This document shows, piece after piece, positions 10,253-21,720 of a stretch of DNA of 64,000 nucleotides. A model generated the notes under the pieces. It worked only from the letters and a program-made list of their open reading frames with translations. It searched no databases and was not told the DNA's origin. A program made the position numbers and the translations under genes. The DNA is taken from positions 28,739,568 through 28,803,567 of the forward strand of contig CM035170.1 of NCBI GenBank assembly GCA_020205615.1. The letters run 5' to 3'. This stretch comes from Panax quinquefolius (lineage: Eukaryota; Streptophyta; Magnoliopsida; Apiales; Araliaceae). The number at the start of each line of letters is the position of its first letter. Position 1 is the first letter of the stretch.

Positions 10253-11477
10253 TTGTAAGACCCCAAATTTTTTTTAAATAAAAGGAATTTCCTTTATTTA
10301 TTATTTTGAAATAGTAAGGGTTGATTTGATTAATGTGGATAGTTAAGGGTTAAATACGCAAATATTTCAAAATAAGCAAGTGGTTATAAAATATTCATTT
10401 TGCTTGGGAATATTCGTTTGGTCGTGGAATATTCAGATCGCTTCGGGAATATTCAGATGACGGCGCAAGAGCCCATGTGTGGGCCCCATAACGAAAAGCG
10501 ATTGGATGAAGAAAACGACAAATATAAGTTGGTTAAAAATAACGGCGTAGTTGTTACCAAGTAAGATCATTGAATATCCGGTGGTTAAAATACGCAGAAT
10601 ACGCTGTGGTTGCACAAAGAGCACACCAGATTGCATACAAGATTGTTGAATTATTGATCCTTACGTAATAAGGCACTACTCAATAATTTTCACAAGAGTT
10701 ATCGCTCAATATTTTATTTTATTGATTCAATAATTGCCGCGTTGATATTTTATATTATCATTGTTCAATAATTGTCACCGCACAAATATTTCCATTATCG
10801 ATCAATAATTCATATTATTTAAATAATATTATTAGATAGCATTATTGGCAATGTCTAGAAAGTTCTCGTCAAGGAGAGGTTTCGTCACCTAATTGCGCGC
10901 CAAGAAGGAGAAATCCTTATCTGAAAGCCCCCTCTTTCCTCGAACTACTTTCATTATCATAATTGTGATTCTCAGTAATATTATTTGTGAATAATTAATT
11001 ATTGATTCATATGATAAAGAAATATTTATTTTATGTGGATATAAATGATGGATTTATTTATGTGGTTATAAATGAAGAAATTATTGTTGAGGTGTTTTAT
11101 CGATTATTTTACCAGATTGAGGTATTAAAAATTAAATCGGGGTTTTGAGATATATTATGGGATTATAATTTTAATCCGACCGCTGATTGTGGTAATAATT
11201 TTTGGGTATGTTATACATACATAAGTTGAGTATATGTCCACAAATTTTGAACCGTTAAAATGCACGAATGATTTGTTATGAATTTTAAGAGGTGTCTCGA
11301 TTCGTAAATTAGGGTTATAATTGATTTTGGTGGAAAATTCTAGAATTGAGTGGGCCCCACTTGTGGTTGGTGAAGAAATGTGCTGAATTTTATTTCAAAT
11401 GTGGTGGGTGGCAATAGTAGCGAGTAAAGCCATCGTATAGTTCAAGTCTGAAGTCTGCTTACGGGCTAACATTTTCC

Positions 11478-11485
11478 TATAAATA
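11478..11485 (+). promoter_or_regulatory. LTR TATA box (element A, 3' LTR)
   Basis: TATAAATA sits in the same context as at 4021. From here transcription would read out into the flanking F sequence. Confidence 0.7.
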
Positions 11486-11757
11486 GAGGGCTAAGTTAGA
11501 ATTGAAAATCACACCGTAAACAAGTTTTCTCTTCTCTCTCTATATTATCGAGTGTATTTTGTGAGTATTTTGAGTATACTTTGAGTATTGTTAGGCATTA
11601 AAGTTCCTTCTTCATATATATCCTGTTTTCAACTAGAAGTCTTGTCTTTCGAGGTAAGGGATGTTATTTTCTTCTTAAATGATATTATTTCTTCAATATC
11701 ATTATGTTTGAAATATTGGTTGAACTTTTTATCAAATTTGGAACTTTTTCATGTTGG

Positions 11758-11955
11758 GTTTACTATTCATGAGTTACTATTCACGAAGTTACTATTCATG
11801 AGTTACTATTCACGAAGTTACTATTCACGAGTACTATTCATGAAGCGTGAAGATGTTTTTTTGTGGAATTTCCATCTTTTGGTGTCTGAGTTACTATTCA
11901 CGATATCGGACTATTCACGATATCTAAGACTATTCACGATCACGAAGCACTATTC
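11758..11955 (+). repeat. GTTACTATTCACGA minisatellite (3' LTR of A)
   Basis: Counterpart of 4307-4506, with the same 14-15 nt unit and a similar copy number. Confidence 0.85.
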
Positions 11956-12189
11956 ACCGAAAAATAAAATTTCTTCTTTTCGTTCAAAATATCTATTCTG
12001 GATACTAGCTTTGATTGTATCCATGTTTTGATCATTCTTGAATTTTACACCACTATGATTATTTTTGAGGTATTGTTGGACATGGATAAAACAAAGTACG
12101 AATCATTAATCCTTAATCCTTGTCATTTTGTTTCACCGGATTCGCTTCTTTAAAAATATTTTTCATCATCCTCGCCTTAAATGATGATA

Positions 12190-12398
12190 TTATTGAATAT
12201 CTTTGGCCCGTAGTGTAAAGATGAATGATTTCTGAAGAATATCTTTGGCACATAGTGCAAAGATGAGCGGTGTGTTTAAATGAACACGACCGATCGATGA
12301 ATATCTTTGGCCTTTAGTGCAAAGATGAATGTGTGTTGAGATGAACATGACCGATTGATGAATATCTTTGGCTCAGAGTGCAAAGATGAATATTTGAT
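12190..12398 (+). repeat. Stem-loop minisatellite (3' LTR of A)
   Basis: Counterpart of 4739-4940. The ATCTTTG and CAAAGAT arms are kept in each unit while the loop and spacer vary. Confidence 0.85.
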
Positions 12399-12939
12399 TT
12401 GAGATGAATATTGATTGATGTTACAGGATAAAATATTGATGATGGACTGTTAAATTCATAGATTATAGTAGATTTCATTCTCTACGTAACTCTTCTATGA
12501 ATTATTATTTCACGTATGAATATTGATCCAAAACTTGTTGTCTATTGTATTCTATCGATTTTTCCCTCGCTGGAGACTAACGATAATTTGTTGTATATTA
12601 TCTTAGTCATAGTATTCTTCTACTCGGGCTAGTTGAGCTCACCATTTTCCTTGTTGTTCCATTTTTCTTCTCGTGGAGGCGAGAATGTAGCGAGTACTAG
12701 CCTGGGTAATGGAATGAAGGTTCTCTAGAGAGTTGTTTAGTAGTCCTCACCATTTTTGTAAAATAATGTATCAATAAATGTGATGGGGATTTATTTGAGT
12801 ATAGATATTGTCTAAAAGATAATATTTGTATTTAAACTCACGCTTTTACTGTTGTAATAATAAAGTTGTAGTTGTTTCGTATCATGTATTTGGCGACTTC
12901 GTAATGGGTGTGGTGTATACCTATTTTGGGGGCGCCACA

Positions 12940-13168
12940 GCTTATCTTCCTTCCTTTATTTTATTTGCCGCATGTCCTGGTTCTTTATTTAATTGAAAAA
13001 CGTGCCTTTTTACGATATATAATTGAATTAACCTAGGATAGCTTTTTCTCATTAATTTCCAAAAAACCTTTTAACTTTATACAATAAAATTATGCCCAAT
13101 TAAATTGTTCTAAACACATATCAACATACATATCAAATCTGAACAATTAATAATTTGCATAAAGGTTT
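12940..13168. other. Rest of element F leader, right of A
   Basis: Noncoding and AT-rich, between the 3' LTR of A and the F PBS. Together with 511-2783 it would form the F leader before A inserted. Confidence 0.45.
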
Positions 13169-13181
13169 GGCTTTGATACCA
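13169..13181 (-). other. Primer binding site of element F
   Basis: GGCTTTGATACCA is the complement of TGGTATCAAAGCC, an initiator-Met-type PBS as in many copia elements, and lies one base from the TGTTAGG edge of the LTR. Confidence 0.8.
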
Positions 13182-13182
13182 C

Positions 13183-15027
13183 TGTTAGGTTTGTAATATT
13201 CATAACGCAATCAAATTGCATAAAATTAGCTAAAGCATGGTAAAATCGAGTTTAAAAATTTTACAAACCATATACCCGGATCATCCTTTATGCATAATTA
13301 TTAATTAAACGAAAAGATAAAGAATAAATCATACCCTTGAAGATCGAGCTTCCTCGTACAAGTTCACCTCCAAATCATTTCGCTCAATCTTGAATCCACC
13401 GGGTTTGGTTCCTTCCTTTGATCAACGTTAGCCACCCAAATGTTTGGCCTCTAGAGGTGATCCACCAAGGAAGAATAAAATTCAAGAAGATGGGTGTTAT
13501 GGCTAACCCTAGTTTTCTATCTCTATAAAAAGGCATACTCCCAACAATTGGAATTATTACGTGCTTTTGTTAAAGTCAACAACCCATACCACCCATAATA
13601 AGACTCTCTTATTTATAGATGTGGGCAACCCACCTTAACAATTAAGGAATTGGGTTTTAATTAATTAATTAAATTCTTTAATTAATTAAGCTCCCTAATC
13701 TTATTAGGGATAATTAATTAAACTCCTTTAACTAATTTTCCTTCCTAATCCAATTAGGAATAAATGAGAGTACTTATATTAAATTAATTCCTAAACTCTT
13801 TTAGAAATTAAAATAATAATAATTGTAATAATATTAATAAGACTCCTCTTATTAATTTATATTTAATATTTCTAAAATATTAAATAATAAATATTAAGCT
13901 ATTTAATTTATTCTATCACCATAGATTAAATTAAATATACATAACATATTATTACGATTATGCCATTAACTTCTTAAATAATTATTCTTCCTTTTATGGT
14001 GTGACCCTTTAGGTTCTCCATATTAAACCTAATGAATAAATCAATTAGAATAATTCTAATCTTATTTAAATAAATAAATTAAACAATTAATTTATTTAAA
14101 TAAATAATATTTATTCTACAATAGGGATAAGCCTCCCTATCGATCAACGACTTTCCGTGATAATATAGATTTCAACATTAATCATTAAAGAACCTTTGAG
14201 TAAATAGTTACCGCACAATTCAATCCTTCCACCATACAATGTCCCAATTAAATATAAGATATGGAATTATCGCAAAGTCTTATTTTATTTAATTATATGT
14301 ATTTTCGACTCTTAAATGCACAACTCCAAATAATGCAAATTAGAAACTCTTTCTAATTTCATTCGCCTTTCGCCAAGGACTACTGGGTTGTCATTTATCG
14401 AATCACATAGGACATTTCTCTTCTTTTATTAAGTGGTGGTAGATTCTTTATCGATCATACATTATCTCCATGTATAACTTATTATACCCAAGCATACCCT
14501 TTGATATACCCTAAGGGTCTTAAGGAATAAGTCAAAGTATAACTCATCATACACAAGATACTATGATGATCTCAAGTCCAAGGATTACTTGTACTACTAT
14601 CACTACAGAATTCCTATTGACAGCAAAATAAAACTCCATTAGGTATTCCTTAGCGAGCCAATGCGTCGAAGGAACTTATTCTCTAATAAGCACCTACATA
14701 CTTGCTTTAGTGTCTCCACACAAATGATCATGAGATCAATCATCCTCATCCAATGAGCAAAAACGTATGTACTCAATCTATCCGGATTCACTAATCCCCA
14801 ATTTAGTAATCCAATGATTGGGAACTATTTTAGTTTTAAGCTTTCTAAGAATTTAGATCTCATTAGAATGATCATCATCATTATTCTAAAAGCATTGCTT
14901 AAAACTATGGGTTTATCACATATTATAAAACAAAGATCATGTAGATAATTCAAAGCCTTTAATAAATTAATACTTTTATTAATAAATGAATAAGATTGTT
15001 ACAAAGTATATGCTTTATCATCAAACA
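13183..15027 (-). repeat. 5' LTR of element F
   Basis: On the plus strand it begins TGTTAGG next to the PBS and is taken to end ATCAAACA at 15027, giving TGTTTG...CCTAACA on its own strand. The second LTR is outside the window, so the right edge is inferred; TGTTACAAAG at 14997 is an alternative boundary. It contains a TATA box on the minus strand at 13610-13617 and short AT-rich repeats at 13650-13920. No open frame stands out. Confidence 0.6.
13610..13617 (-). promoter_or_regulatory. LTR TATA box of element F
   Basis: TATTTATA on the plus strand (TATAAATA on the minus strand), with transcription expected leftward toward the F PBS and gag. Confidence 0.55.
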
Positions 15028-16384
15028 TGATTGGCTTGTGTGCATACTACTTTCAAAGATAAATCGATCAACATTGCGTAAGTCAAGGCGTAAACGTAGC
15101 TTCAAAGATCGTGAGTGTGCCCGCTTTCAAGGGCCTCTTCGAAATCGTAGAGTGGTCCCAACGTTTGCCGAGCCAAGTCAACGATCGTAGAGTCTTTGTA
15201 GGAAACGTGGAGTTTACAAGTCAACGATCGTAGTGTGCTCTCGGAAACGTAGAGTTTATAACTCAAGCAAACAAAGATCGTAGTGTGCAAATACTTAAAG
15301 AGAAATCGTAGTGCTCTCGGCTGATAGCATCAGACCAGGCACCAAGGCGACAAGTCACCACGATCTGAATCATAGAGTACCATGATCTATATCATAGAGG
15401 ATCATCTGTCTTGTGTCGGAAAACGTCAAGCCTCATGATTTGTGTGGAGATAGGTTCCAACATAAGAGGAATGAATTCTAAACGCTGCAGTACTCACCAG
15501 TCCCAAAGTCATAAGAAATATCCTTAGTATGCAACAAAGAAGCATATTGAAGAAGCTAAGGAAAGTACCATTGGTAAGCGGGAAAACATCTTTTCAGGTG
15601 TTAGGTGAGAAAGTAGTCTGCAGTGTCAGTGGGCCAGAATGCAGTTCAGAAGATGTGCAGAAATATCTCCATCAAAGAACAGAAAAGTCAAACACATTTA
15701 ATGCTTCAACGGATGGATCCAACGGATAGTTTTCAAGATCACATATATGCAAATCAAGCAGATGAGAGAGAAAAAAGTAAGCATTGAACAAACAACGTGA
15801 ACAACTCTCAAAGCTCAACTCTACGATCTGAGAAATAGTAAAGCTTGCTCAGCTACTCAGTTCTTTCGAACAAGTGCTTAAACAACAACTGAGTAGCAAC
15901 CATCAAGAACTCAACATCTACCAATCAACTGAAGAAGAGTACCAAGTCTGTTGGACATGAAGAGTTCTAAGTGAACTGTAAGAGAGCCAAGTCTGTTGGA
16001 CTTGAAGAGTTCGAGAGTGAACTATGAAGTTCCTAGACTGCTGGTCTAGAAGGAATCTGTGTGATTCAAAAGTTGTAAAAGGCATCCTTAGTGGATTTCC
16101 TACTCGTTGAGTAGAAGAGTGGACTAGGAGCTTTAAGTGCTCTGAACCACTTAAAACGACTGTCTCTTTTACGTTCATACTATAACTGCTATATCTGCCA
16201 TAACTTCTATAACTGCCTCACTCTCATAACTCCACTACTTTGCAAAAGAGATTAAAACAAACATAAATTTCGCTAAGTTTTAATCATCATTAACTAACAA
16301 GTTTAAAACGAAAAAGATTTTTTAAATATCTATTCAACCCCCCCCCCCCTTCTAGATAACTATTGTGCCTACTAGGAACTAACA
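15028..16384 (+). repeat. 5' LTR of element E (left edge uncertain)
   Basis: The right edge is firm: ACTAACA followed by the PBS. The left edge is either 15028 (TGATTGG, flush with F) or 14997 (TGTTAC, which would give TGTTA/TAACA inverted ends). A 12-C run lies at 16338-16349. The 15062-15460 part is studded with ATCGTAG motifs. Without a 3' LTR in the window the length (1.36-1.39 kb) is not confirmed. Confidence 0.6.
15062..15460 (+). repeat. Dispersed (A)ACGATCGTAG motif cluster in E LTR
   Basis: GATCGTAG or ATCGTAG cores recur about every 40-60 nt, usually followed by AG or TG and alternating with AAACGTAGAG. The core CTACGATCGTAG is a 12-bp palindrome. The same motif is found again at 62840-63320 in the 3' part of E and in the gag-pol region (for example 19948-19959). 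Confidence 0.75.
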
Positions 16385-16386
16385 AT

Positions 16387-16398
16387 TGGTATCAAAGC
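16387..16398 (+). other. Primer binding site of element E
   Basis: TGGTATCAAAGC lies two bases after the LTR end ACTAACA; initiator-Met tRNA type. Confidence 0.85.
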
Positions 16399-16438
16399 AA
16401 GTTCTATTATACAGATCTTAAAAGCTTTAGTAGATCCA

Positions 16439-18560
16439 ATGGCACGCGTATTTGCTGAATCTAGGACTAGAGGAGGCAAAGAAGCCACCAATGTGCAACA
16501 AGGATAAATTTGCAACCGGAAAGTCGGGATGCTGACATACATGGACTCAATAGATGAAGATCTATTTGAGACTTTTCGAATGGGCCCTATGTTCCAACAA
16601 AGCTTGCACCAACCAATCGGCGATCCAAATGCAGAATACAAATCAAGGTTAAAAAAGAGTGGATGCACAACGAGAAGAGAGTCATCCAACTTGACAAAAA
16701 GGCCAAGAACATCCTGTTCCAATCCTTAGAAGACGATCTGTTCAGAAACATTGTCAACAGCAAAACAACTAAGGAGGTTTGGGAAGCACTACTGATCATG
16801 CACGAATGAACTAAAGAAGTTAGAGAAAACAAACTATCACTCCTGACACAGCAGTATGAGATGTTTACTCATGTTCAAGGAGAAAACGTAAGTGCCACCT
16901 ATGAGAGATTCAACGTTCTGCTCAACTATCTACGAGCATATGGGAAGATCTATCCTAACAAAGATTTGATCATAAAGTTCATGAGAGCCCTACCGAGCAG
17001 GTGGGATGCCAAAACCACTGCTATAAGAGAGTTAAAGAATCTTCACGAGATGACAGTTCAACAACTATATGGCAATCTCCTGACATACGAACTGGAGGTG
17101 ACTCAACGAGCTGAAACCCTATCAGAAGGAAGAAGGAAGGATAAGGGTGTTGGTCTCAAGGAAACTGAAGGTGCATCAAAAGTCAACACTGAGATTGACT
17201 CTAAGTATAATGAGGACGATGATGCAGACCTTGCTATGCTAGTAAAAAGACTAAGAAGGTTCATGCGTCAAGGCAAACCCAGCAAGCCAAAGAAGGTCAG
17301 CAATTATAGCAGCCAGGAGCAAATGAATGATCTATGCTACAACTACAAGAAGCTTGGCCACTTCATTGCCAACTGCAACAAACCTCTCAGAGAAGAACTA
17401 AAGAAGAAATCACATGCAAAGAAGGAATACAAAGACAACAAAAGGCCTCAGAAGAGAGACAAAGGCCTGGTAGCTGGAGGATCGTGGAGTGATTCAGACA
17501 ATGACTCCAATCCTGATTTCGGAGATGATGAAGAACCACAAATGGCTAATCTGTGCCTAATGGTCAAACATGCAAAGGACAAACAAAACTTCAACATACA
17601 TGATGTAAGTCTCGATGAGGTATTTGACTTCAACTCACCTAATGTAGACATAAATGATTTAAGAACTGCACTGCATGGCATAACCACTGATCTACATCAA
17701 TACATGAAGTGGTTCAGAGTTTTGTCTAAGGATCATTCACTTCTTCAAGAGGAGAAGAAGAAAGTTCAAGAAGAGCTTGAAACAACCCTTCTAAGTACTA
17801 ACCTTCTCTCCAAGCTTGACGCTGAGAATGAGATCTTAAAACAGACAAATAAACTCAATGCACAAAGAGAGTCTAATCTAACCTCTAAAATTGAGGATCT
17901 AGAGAAGACTATCTCTACATGGAACAAATCCTCATCATCCATGGACTCTCTACTCTCTAGTCAGAGAAGTACATTTGACAGAAAAGGCTTAGGCTTTGGG
18001 GAATCCATCTCAGAGCCATGTGTGGAAAAGACAAAGGAAACTAGCACTAGTAATGCCTTAAGTTTTAGTAGAAGCATTACCTTTGTGAAATCCTCACAGA
18101 AGAAAGAACCAGTTCAACCCTGTTCTACTGTTTCCATTCACACTCAAAGGAGTAAAGGATCTTATGCTGGCCTGGGCTTCATAAAAGAGAAGAGTAACCT
18201 AACCTCTACTCACCAACCTCGATGAATCGTAGAGTCAAGCAAGACCAACTCTACGAATCAACTGGGAAGGTACAGTAGAGGTAAGGCACACTTATCACTA
18301 TTTATGAAATCCAAGGACACATGAAAGGATGAGAATAAGTTTAACAGAAGGACAACTAAAGAACCACACAAGTCCAAATGGAGGATGAATCATCATACAC
18401 ACACAGGCATGCATCATACTAGATGTTTTATATGCAATAAATATGGTCACAAGGCTGCCAAGTGTTATTATAATTCCATACATGTAAGACCCAAGATTAA
18501 ACAGATTTGGGTCCCCAAAGGCACTAACAAGGAAGGACCCATGTAAATATGGGTACCAAA
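16439..18560 (+). pseudogene. gag: gag of element E (long open part 16861-18225)
   Basis: The first ATG after the PBS is 16439 (MARVFAES), stopped after about 22 codons. Further frames (KAKNILFQSLEDDLFRNIV, TKEVWEAL near 16700-16790) join the 454-codon frame at 16861-18225. That frame has the SIRE-type Gag body (FNVLLNYLRAYGK, MRALPSRWDAK), an acidic stretch, a zinc knuckle at residues 159-172 in which the second Cys is Tyr (CYNYKKLGHFIANC), then a predicted coiled coil near residues 300-350 and an LLSSQRSTFDRKGLGF segment. After a TGA, a second knuckle, intact, is at about 18421-18462 (CFICNKYGHKAAKC). Gag coats the RNA; here it is broken in at least three places. Confidence 0.8.
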
Positions 18561-18970
18561 ATGAAGGTTCAATGTTTTGACAGGAAAAGAGCTCCACGAT
18601 CACTACATGGTATCTGGACAGTGGATACTCAAGGCACATGACTGGGAACAAAGCCCTTCTATCTAACTACATAGAGAAGGAGGGTCCCTCAGTCATCTTA
18701 GGAGACAACGGCTCGGGCAAGACAAGAGGATATGGCTCTGCTGGCAATGGTGCAGTATCATTCAGCAAAGTAGCATATGTGCAAGGTCTCCAACACAACC
18801 TTCTAAGCATCAATCAACTCTGCGATAAGGGTCATCAAGTAACATTCCTCAACAACCAATGCCAAGTGAGAGATTTGAAGACATCTGCTGTAAAGCTAAC
18901 CGAGACAAGAGAAGGAAATGTCTACATAGTGAATCTTGGTCAACTAAGCTCAGACGAGACAATATGTTTT
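18561..18970 (+). pseudogene. Aspartic protease of element E
   Basis: WYLDSGYSRHMTG at 18608-18646 is the copia protease active site (D-S-G at 18617-18625; the Cys usual after it is Tyr). The frame then runs open through ILGDNGSGK, GNGAVSFSKVAYVQGLQHNLLSI, and LCDKGHQVTFLNNQC, all standard copia PR blocks. It feeds without a break into the integrase. Upstream, stop codons near 18545 separate it from gag. Confidence 0.8.
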
Positions 18971-20080
18971 CTGGCAAAAGCATCTAAAGAAATGAGCTGG
19001 CTATGGCATAGACGGTTGTCTCACTTAAACTTCAAAAGCATGTCCAAATTGGCATCAAAAGATCTCGTTGTTGGCCTACCTAAGTTTAACTTCGTAAAAG
19101 AAAGGCCATGCAATGCCTGTCAGCTTAGAAAGCAAACCAGAAGCTCATTCAAGAGCAAAACTGCCAACTCTATCGACAAACCCCTGCAGTTGCTCCACAT
19201 GGATCTATTTGGGCCAATTCCAACAACTAGTCTTGGAGGAAAAAGATACTCTCTAGTTATAGTCGACGACTACACCAGATTCACATGGGTATTCTTCCTA
19301 ACTTCAAAGGATGAAACGAGCTCCCATTTAATCAAAATGTTCAAGCTGGTGATGAACGAGAAAAGAGAGAAAATCAAGGCCATAAGGAGTGATCATGGAA
19401 GAGAATTCGACTTCCCAGAAATGGACCAATTCTGCACAGACAATGGCATCAGTCATAACTTTTCAGCTCCACGAACTCCTCAATAAAATGGAGTAGTTGA
19501 AAGAAAGAATAGAACCTTGATAGAGGTTGGAATAACTCTACTAGCAGCAGCTCATCTGCCTGAATACTTCTGGGCAGATGTTGTCAACACTTCATCCTAC
19601 ACACAGAACAGATCACTAATACACTCTACGATCAAAAAGATGCCCTACGAACTGTGGAAAGGAAGAAAGCCAAGTGTTAGCTACTTTCATATTTTCGGCT
19701 GTGCTGTGCTATATTCTCAATAATGGAAAGTAGTACCTGACAAAATTTCAGCCCAAGTCAGACAAAAGGAATCTTTCTTGGATATGCCACAGACAGTAAG
19801 GCCTACAGAGTGTTCAACAAGAAGACATTGAGTGTTGAAGTCTCAATTCACATCATCTTTGATAAAACAAACTTAGTCAACACAGTGCTTCAAGACACTA
19901 CGACCGATAGTACAGACACTATAAATAAGTCGTCGAGCTCAACACTACGATCGTAGTGCCAGATAGTGAAATCGTTGAGAAACAAAATGAGATCGTAGAG
20001 AGGTCTATGAAAGACAACGAACCTCCACACCAAGAAGAAGAAATAGATCTTGAAGACTTAAGACAATAAGACATCAGGAC
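18971..20080 (+). pseudogene. Integrase of element E
   Basis: The GAG-pre-integrase and HHCC zinc region read LWHRRLSHLNF...CNACQL (19000-19120). The core has the first D in LHMDLFGP (19202), the second in IRSDHGREF (19391) and E in VVERKNRTL (19499), so all three catalytic acids are present. A TAA at 19484-19486 in place of the usual Gln codon (PQ-stop-NGVVER) splits the core. The following frame (19517-19723) gives YFWADVVNTSSYTQNRSLI and PYELWKGRKPS, then a TAA and a decayed linker with ACTACGATCGTAG at 19947-19959. Confidence 0.82.
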
Positions 20081-21300
20081 ATATGTCCCAACCGGCAATA
20101 GATGGGCCAGAGATCACACTCAGGATCTAATCATTGGAGATCCAAGTGCTAGAGTCAAAACAAGAGCTGCCACTCAAAATGAATGCTTTTATCTAAGATT
20201 TCTATCACAAATAGAACCAAAGAAGATAAAGGATGCTATGGAAGACTCTAGTTGGATAGAAGTCATGGAAGAAGAACTCAACCAATTTGAACGAAGTAAA
20301 GTATGGAGATTGGTACCAAGACCAAAAAGTCATCCTGTCATTGGAACCAAGTGGGTCTTCAGAAACAAAATGGATGAAGATGGAGTTATAACCAGAAACA
20401 AGGCAAGATTAGTGGCAAAGGGCTACTCTCAAGAAGAAGGCATTGACTACGATGAGACATTTGCACCTGTTTCCAGACTAGAAGCCATCATAATCTTTCT
20501 TGCCTTTGCTGCTCACATGAAGTTCAAAGTCTTTCAGATGGATGTCAAAAGTGCATTCCTAAATGGAGAACTCCAAGAAGAAGTCTATATAGAGAAACCT
20601 CCAGGTTTCATCAATCCATCTCTTTCCAATTATGTTTACAGATTAGACAAAGCCTTATATGGACTTAAACAAGCACCTAGAGCATGGTATGAAACACTAA
20701 CTAACTTCTTAATTGAAAATGGGTTCACTAGAGGTAGAGTAGATACCACACTGTTTCTTAGAAATCATAAAGACAAAGTCTTATTAGTTCAAATATATGT
20801 TCATGATATTATTTTTGGTTCTACTGACGAAAAGTTATGCAAGAGATTCTCTAAGCTGATGTAGAGCAGGTTTGAAATGAGCATGATGGGTGAGCTAAAT
20901 TTCTTCCTTGGACTGCAAGTAAAGCAAACTGATGAAGGAATTTTCATAAACCAAGCCAAGTACATCAAAGACTTACTCAAGAAGTATGGCATGGAATCAA
21001 CCTCTCCCATGAAAACACCAATTGCTCCTGCAACCAAGCTTAACAAAGATGAAAAAGGTAAAAGTATTGATATAACTCAATATAGAGGTATGATAGGTTC
21101 TCTTTTATATCTAACTGCCAGTAGACCAGACATAATGTTTGCAACATGCATATGTGCTAGATTTTAGGCTAACCCTAAAGAGTCACATTTATCTGTTGTA
21201 AAGAGGATCTTCAGGTATCTCAAGGGTACACCTTATTTGGGGCTTTGGTACCCTAAGGAATCCTCATTTGAACTAACAGGATACACAGAGATCTTTGACT
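20081..21300 (+). pseudogene. Reverse transcriptase of element E, active site altered to YVHD
   Basis: From 20220 the frame shows [53 protein letters not shown], the first acidic [12 protein letters not shown] and [13 protein letters not shown]. The catalytic YVDD box is YVHD (20796-20807), a missense change that should abolish activity. A TAG at 20862-20864 interrupts LM-stop-SRFEMSMMGEL; the frame continues to 21167 (SRPDIMFA), where another TAG interrupts RF-stop-ANPKES. Both TAGs stand where Gln (CAG) is usual. Stretch 20081-20219 is the INT-RT linker. Confidence 0.85.
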
Positions 21301-21720
21301 TTGCGGGATCTGAAAATAGATAGAAAAGAGTACCAATGCTTTTGTCAATTGCTAGGAAATGTACTTGTGTCTGGTTTAGCAAAAAACAAAACTTCAATGG
21401 TGTCTACTTCAACCTGCAGAAGCTAAATACATTCTTTGGCCGGCATTGTTGTTTTTTTCGATCCTATGGATGAAAAATCAGCTAGCTGACTATGGGTTTG
21501 ATTTCAAATCAATTCCCATTCACTGTGATAACACAAGTGCCATAGCAATAACTCATAATCATGTTATGCATTCTAAGACTAAGCATATAGAAATAAGGTA
21601 TCACTTCATTAGGGATCATGTGCAAAATGGAACTATATCTTTACAATATATCCCTACTAAAAATCAACTTGCTGATGTTTTCACAAAACCTCTAGATGAA
21701 TCAAGATTTAATATATTAAT
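21301..21720 (+). pseudogene. RNase H of element E, cut by insertion of element B
   Basis: The frame from 21446 shows IHCDNTSAIAI (acidic D), HSKTKHIEIRYHFIRDH and PTKNQLADVFTKPLDESRFN, the copia RNase H end. The upstream part (21301-21445) carries a TAG and frameshifts. At 21720 the gene is cut after a TTAAT target. The last codons and the stop are found at 62749-62776. Confidence 0.88.
21716..21720. repeat. Target-site duplication of element B, left copy (TTAAT)
   Basis: TTAAT directly before TGTCGACGTCGG. The identical TTAAT is at 62744-62748 after the other LTR end, showing one insertion event over 41 kb. Confidence 0.95.

Larger units (their letters stand above)
2784..12939 (+). mobile_element. 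Element A: Ty3/gypsy Tekay/Del-like retrotransposon, both LTRs present
   Basis: Direct repeats 2784-5484 and 10254-12939 start TGTAAGACCCC and end in CACA. They flank a 4.8-kb internal region with PBS (5487-5497), gag with CCHC knuckles, PR, RT, RNase H, INT, a chromodomain-like tail and a PPT (10241-10252). Long LTRs and a C-terminal tail with the VKVLWRN block are typical of the Tekay/Del chromovirus lineage. The coding region is full of frameshifts and stops, so the copy is dead by itself. It lies inside copia element F. Confidence 0.9.
10254..12939 (+). repeat. 3' LTR of element A
   Basis: Pairs with 2784-5484 over its whole length: same start TGTAAGACCCC, TATA box at 11478-11485, GAG/GTAAGGG site at 11651-11660, both minisatellites (about 11758-11955 and 12190-12398), and the same ending in CCACA. 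Differences are mostly small indels near CG and CNG sites. Confidence 0.92.
1..15027 (-). mobile_element. Element F: Ty1/copia retrotransposon (5' part), interrupted by element A
   Basis: Read on the minus strand, an LTR (right edge about 15027, left edge 13183) is followed by a PBS complement at 13169-13181 matching the initiator-Met tRNA type (TGGTATCAAAGCC), a leader, and a copia-type gag that starts near 510 and runs off the left edge. Element A (2784-12939) sits inside the leader. The 3' part and second LTR lie outside the window, so the LTR limits cannot be checked by pairing. Joining 1-2783 with 12940-15027 into one element is an inference from orientation, order and the weak duplication at A's ends. 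Confidence 0.6.

Noticed and set aside
11588..12031. 147-codon plus-strand frame in the 3' LTR of A
   Set aside because: It covers the GTTACTATTCACGA array; the 5' LTR does not keep the frame.
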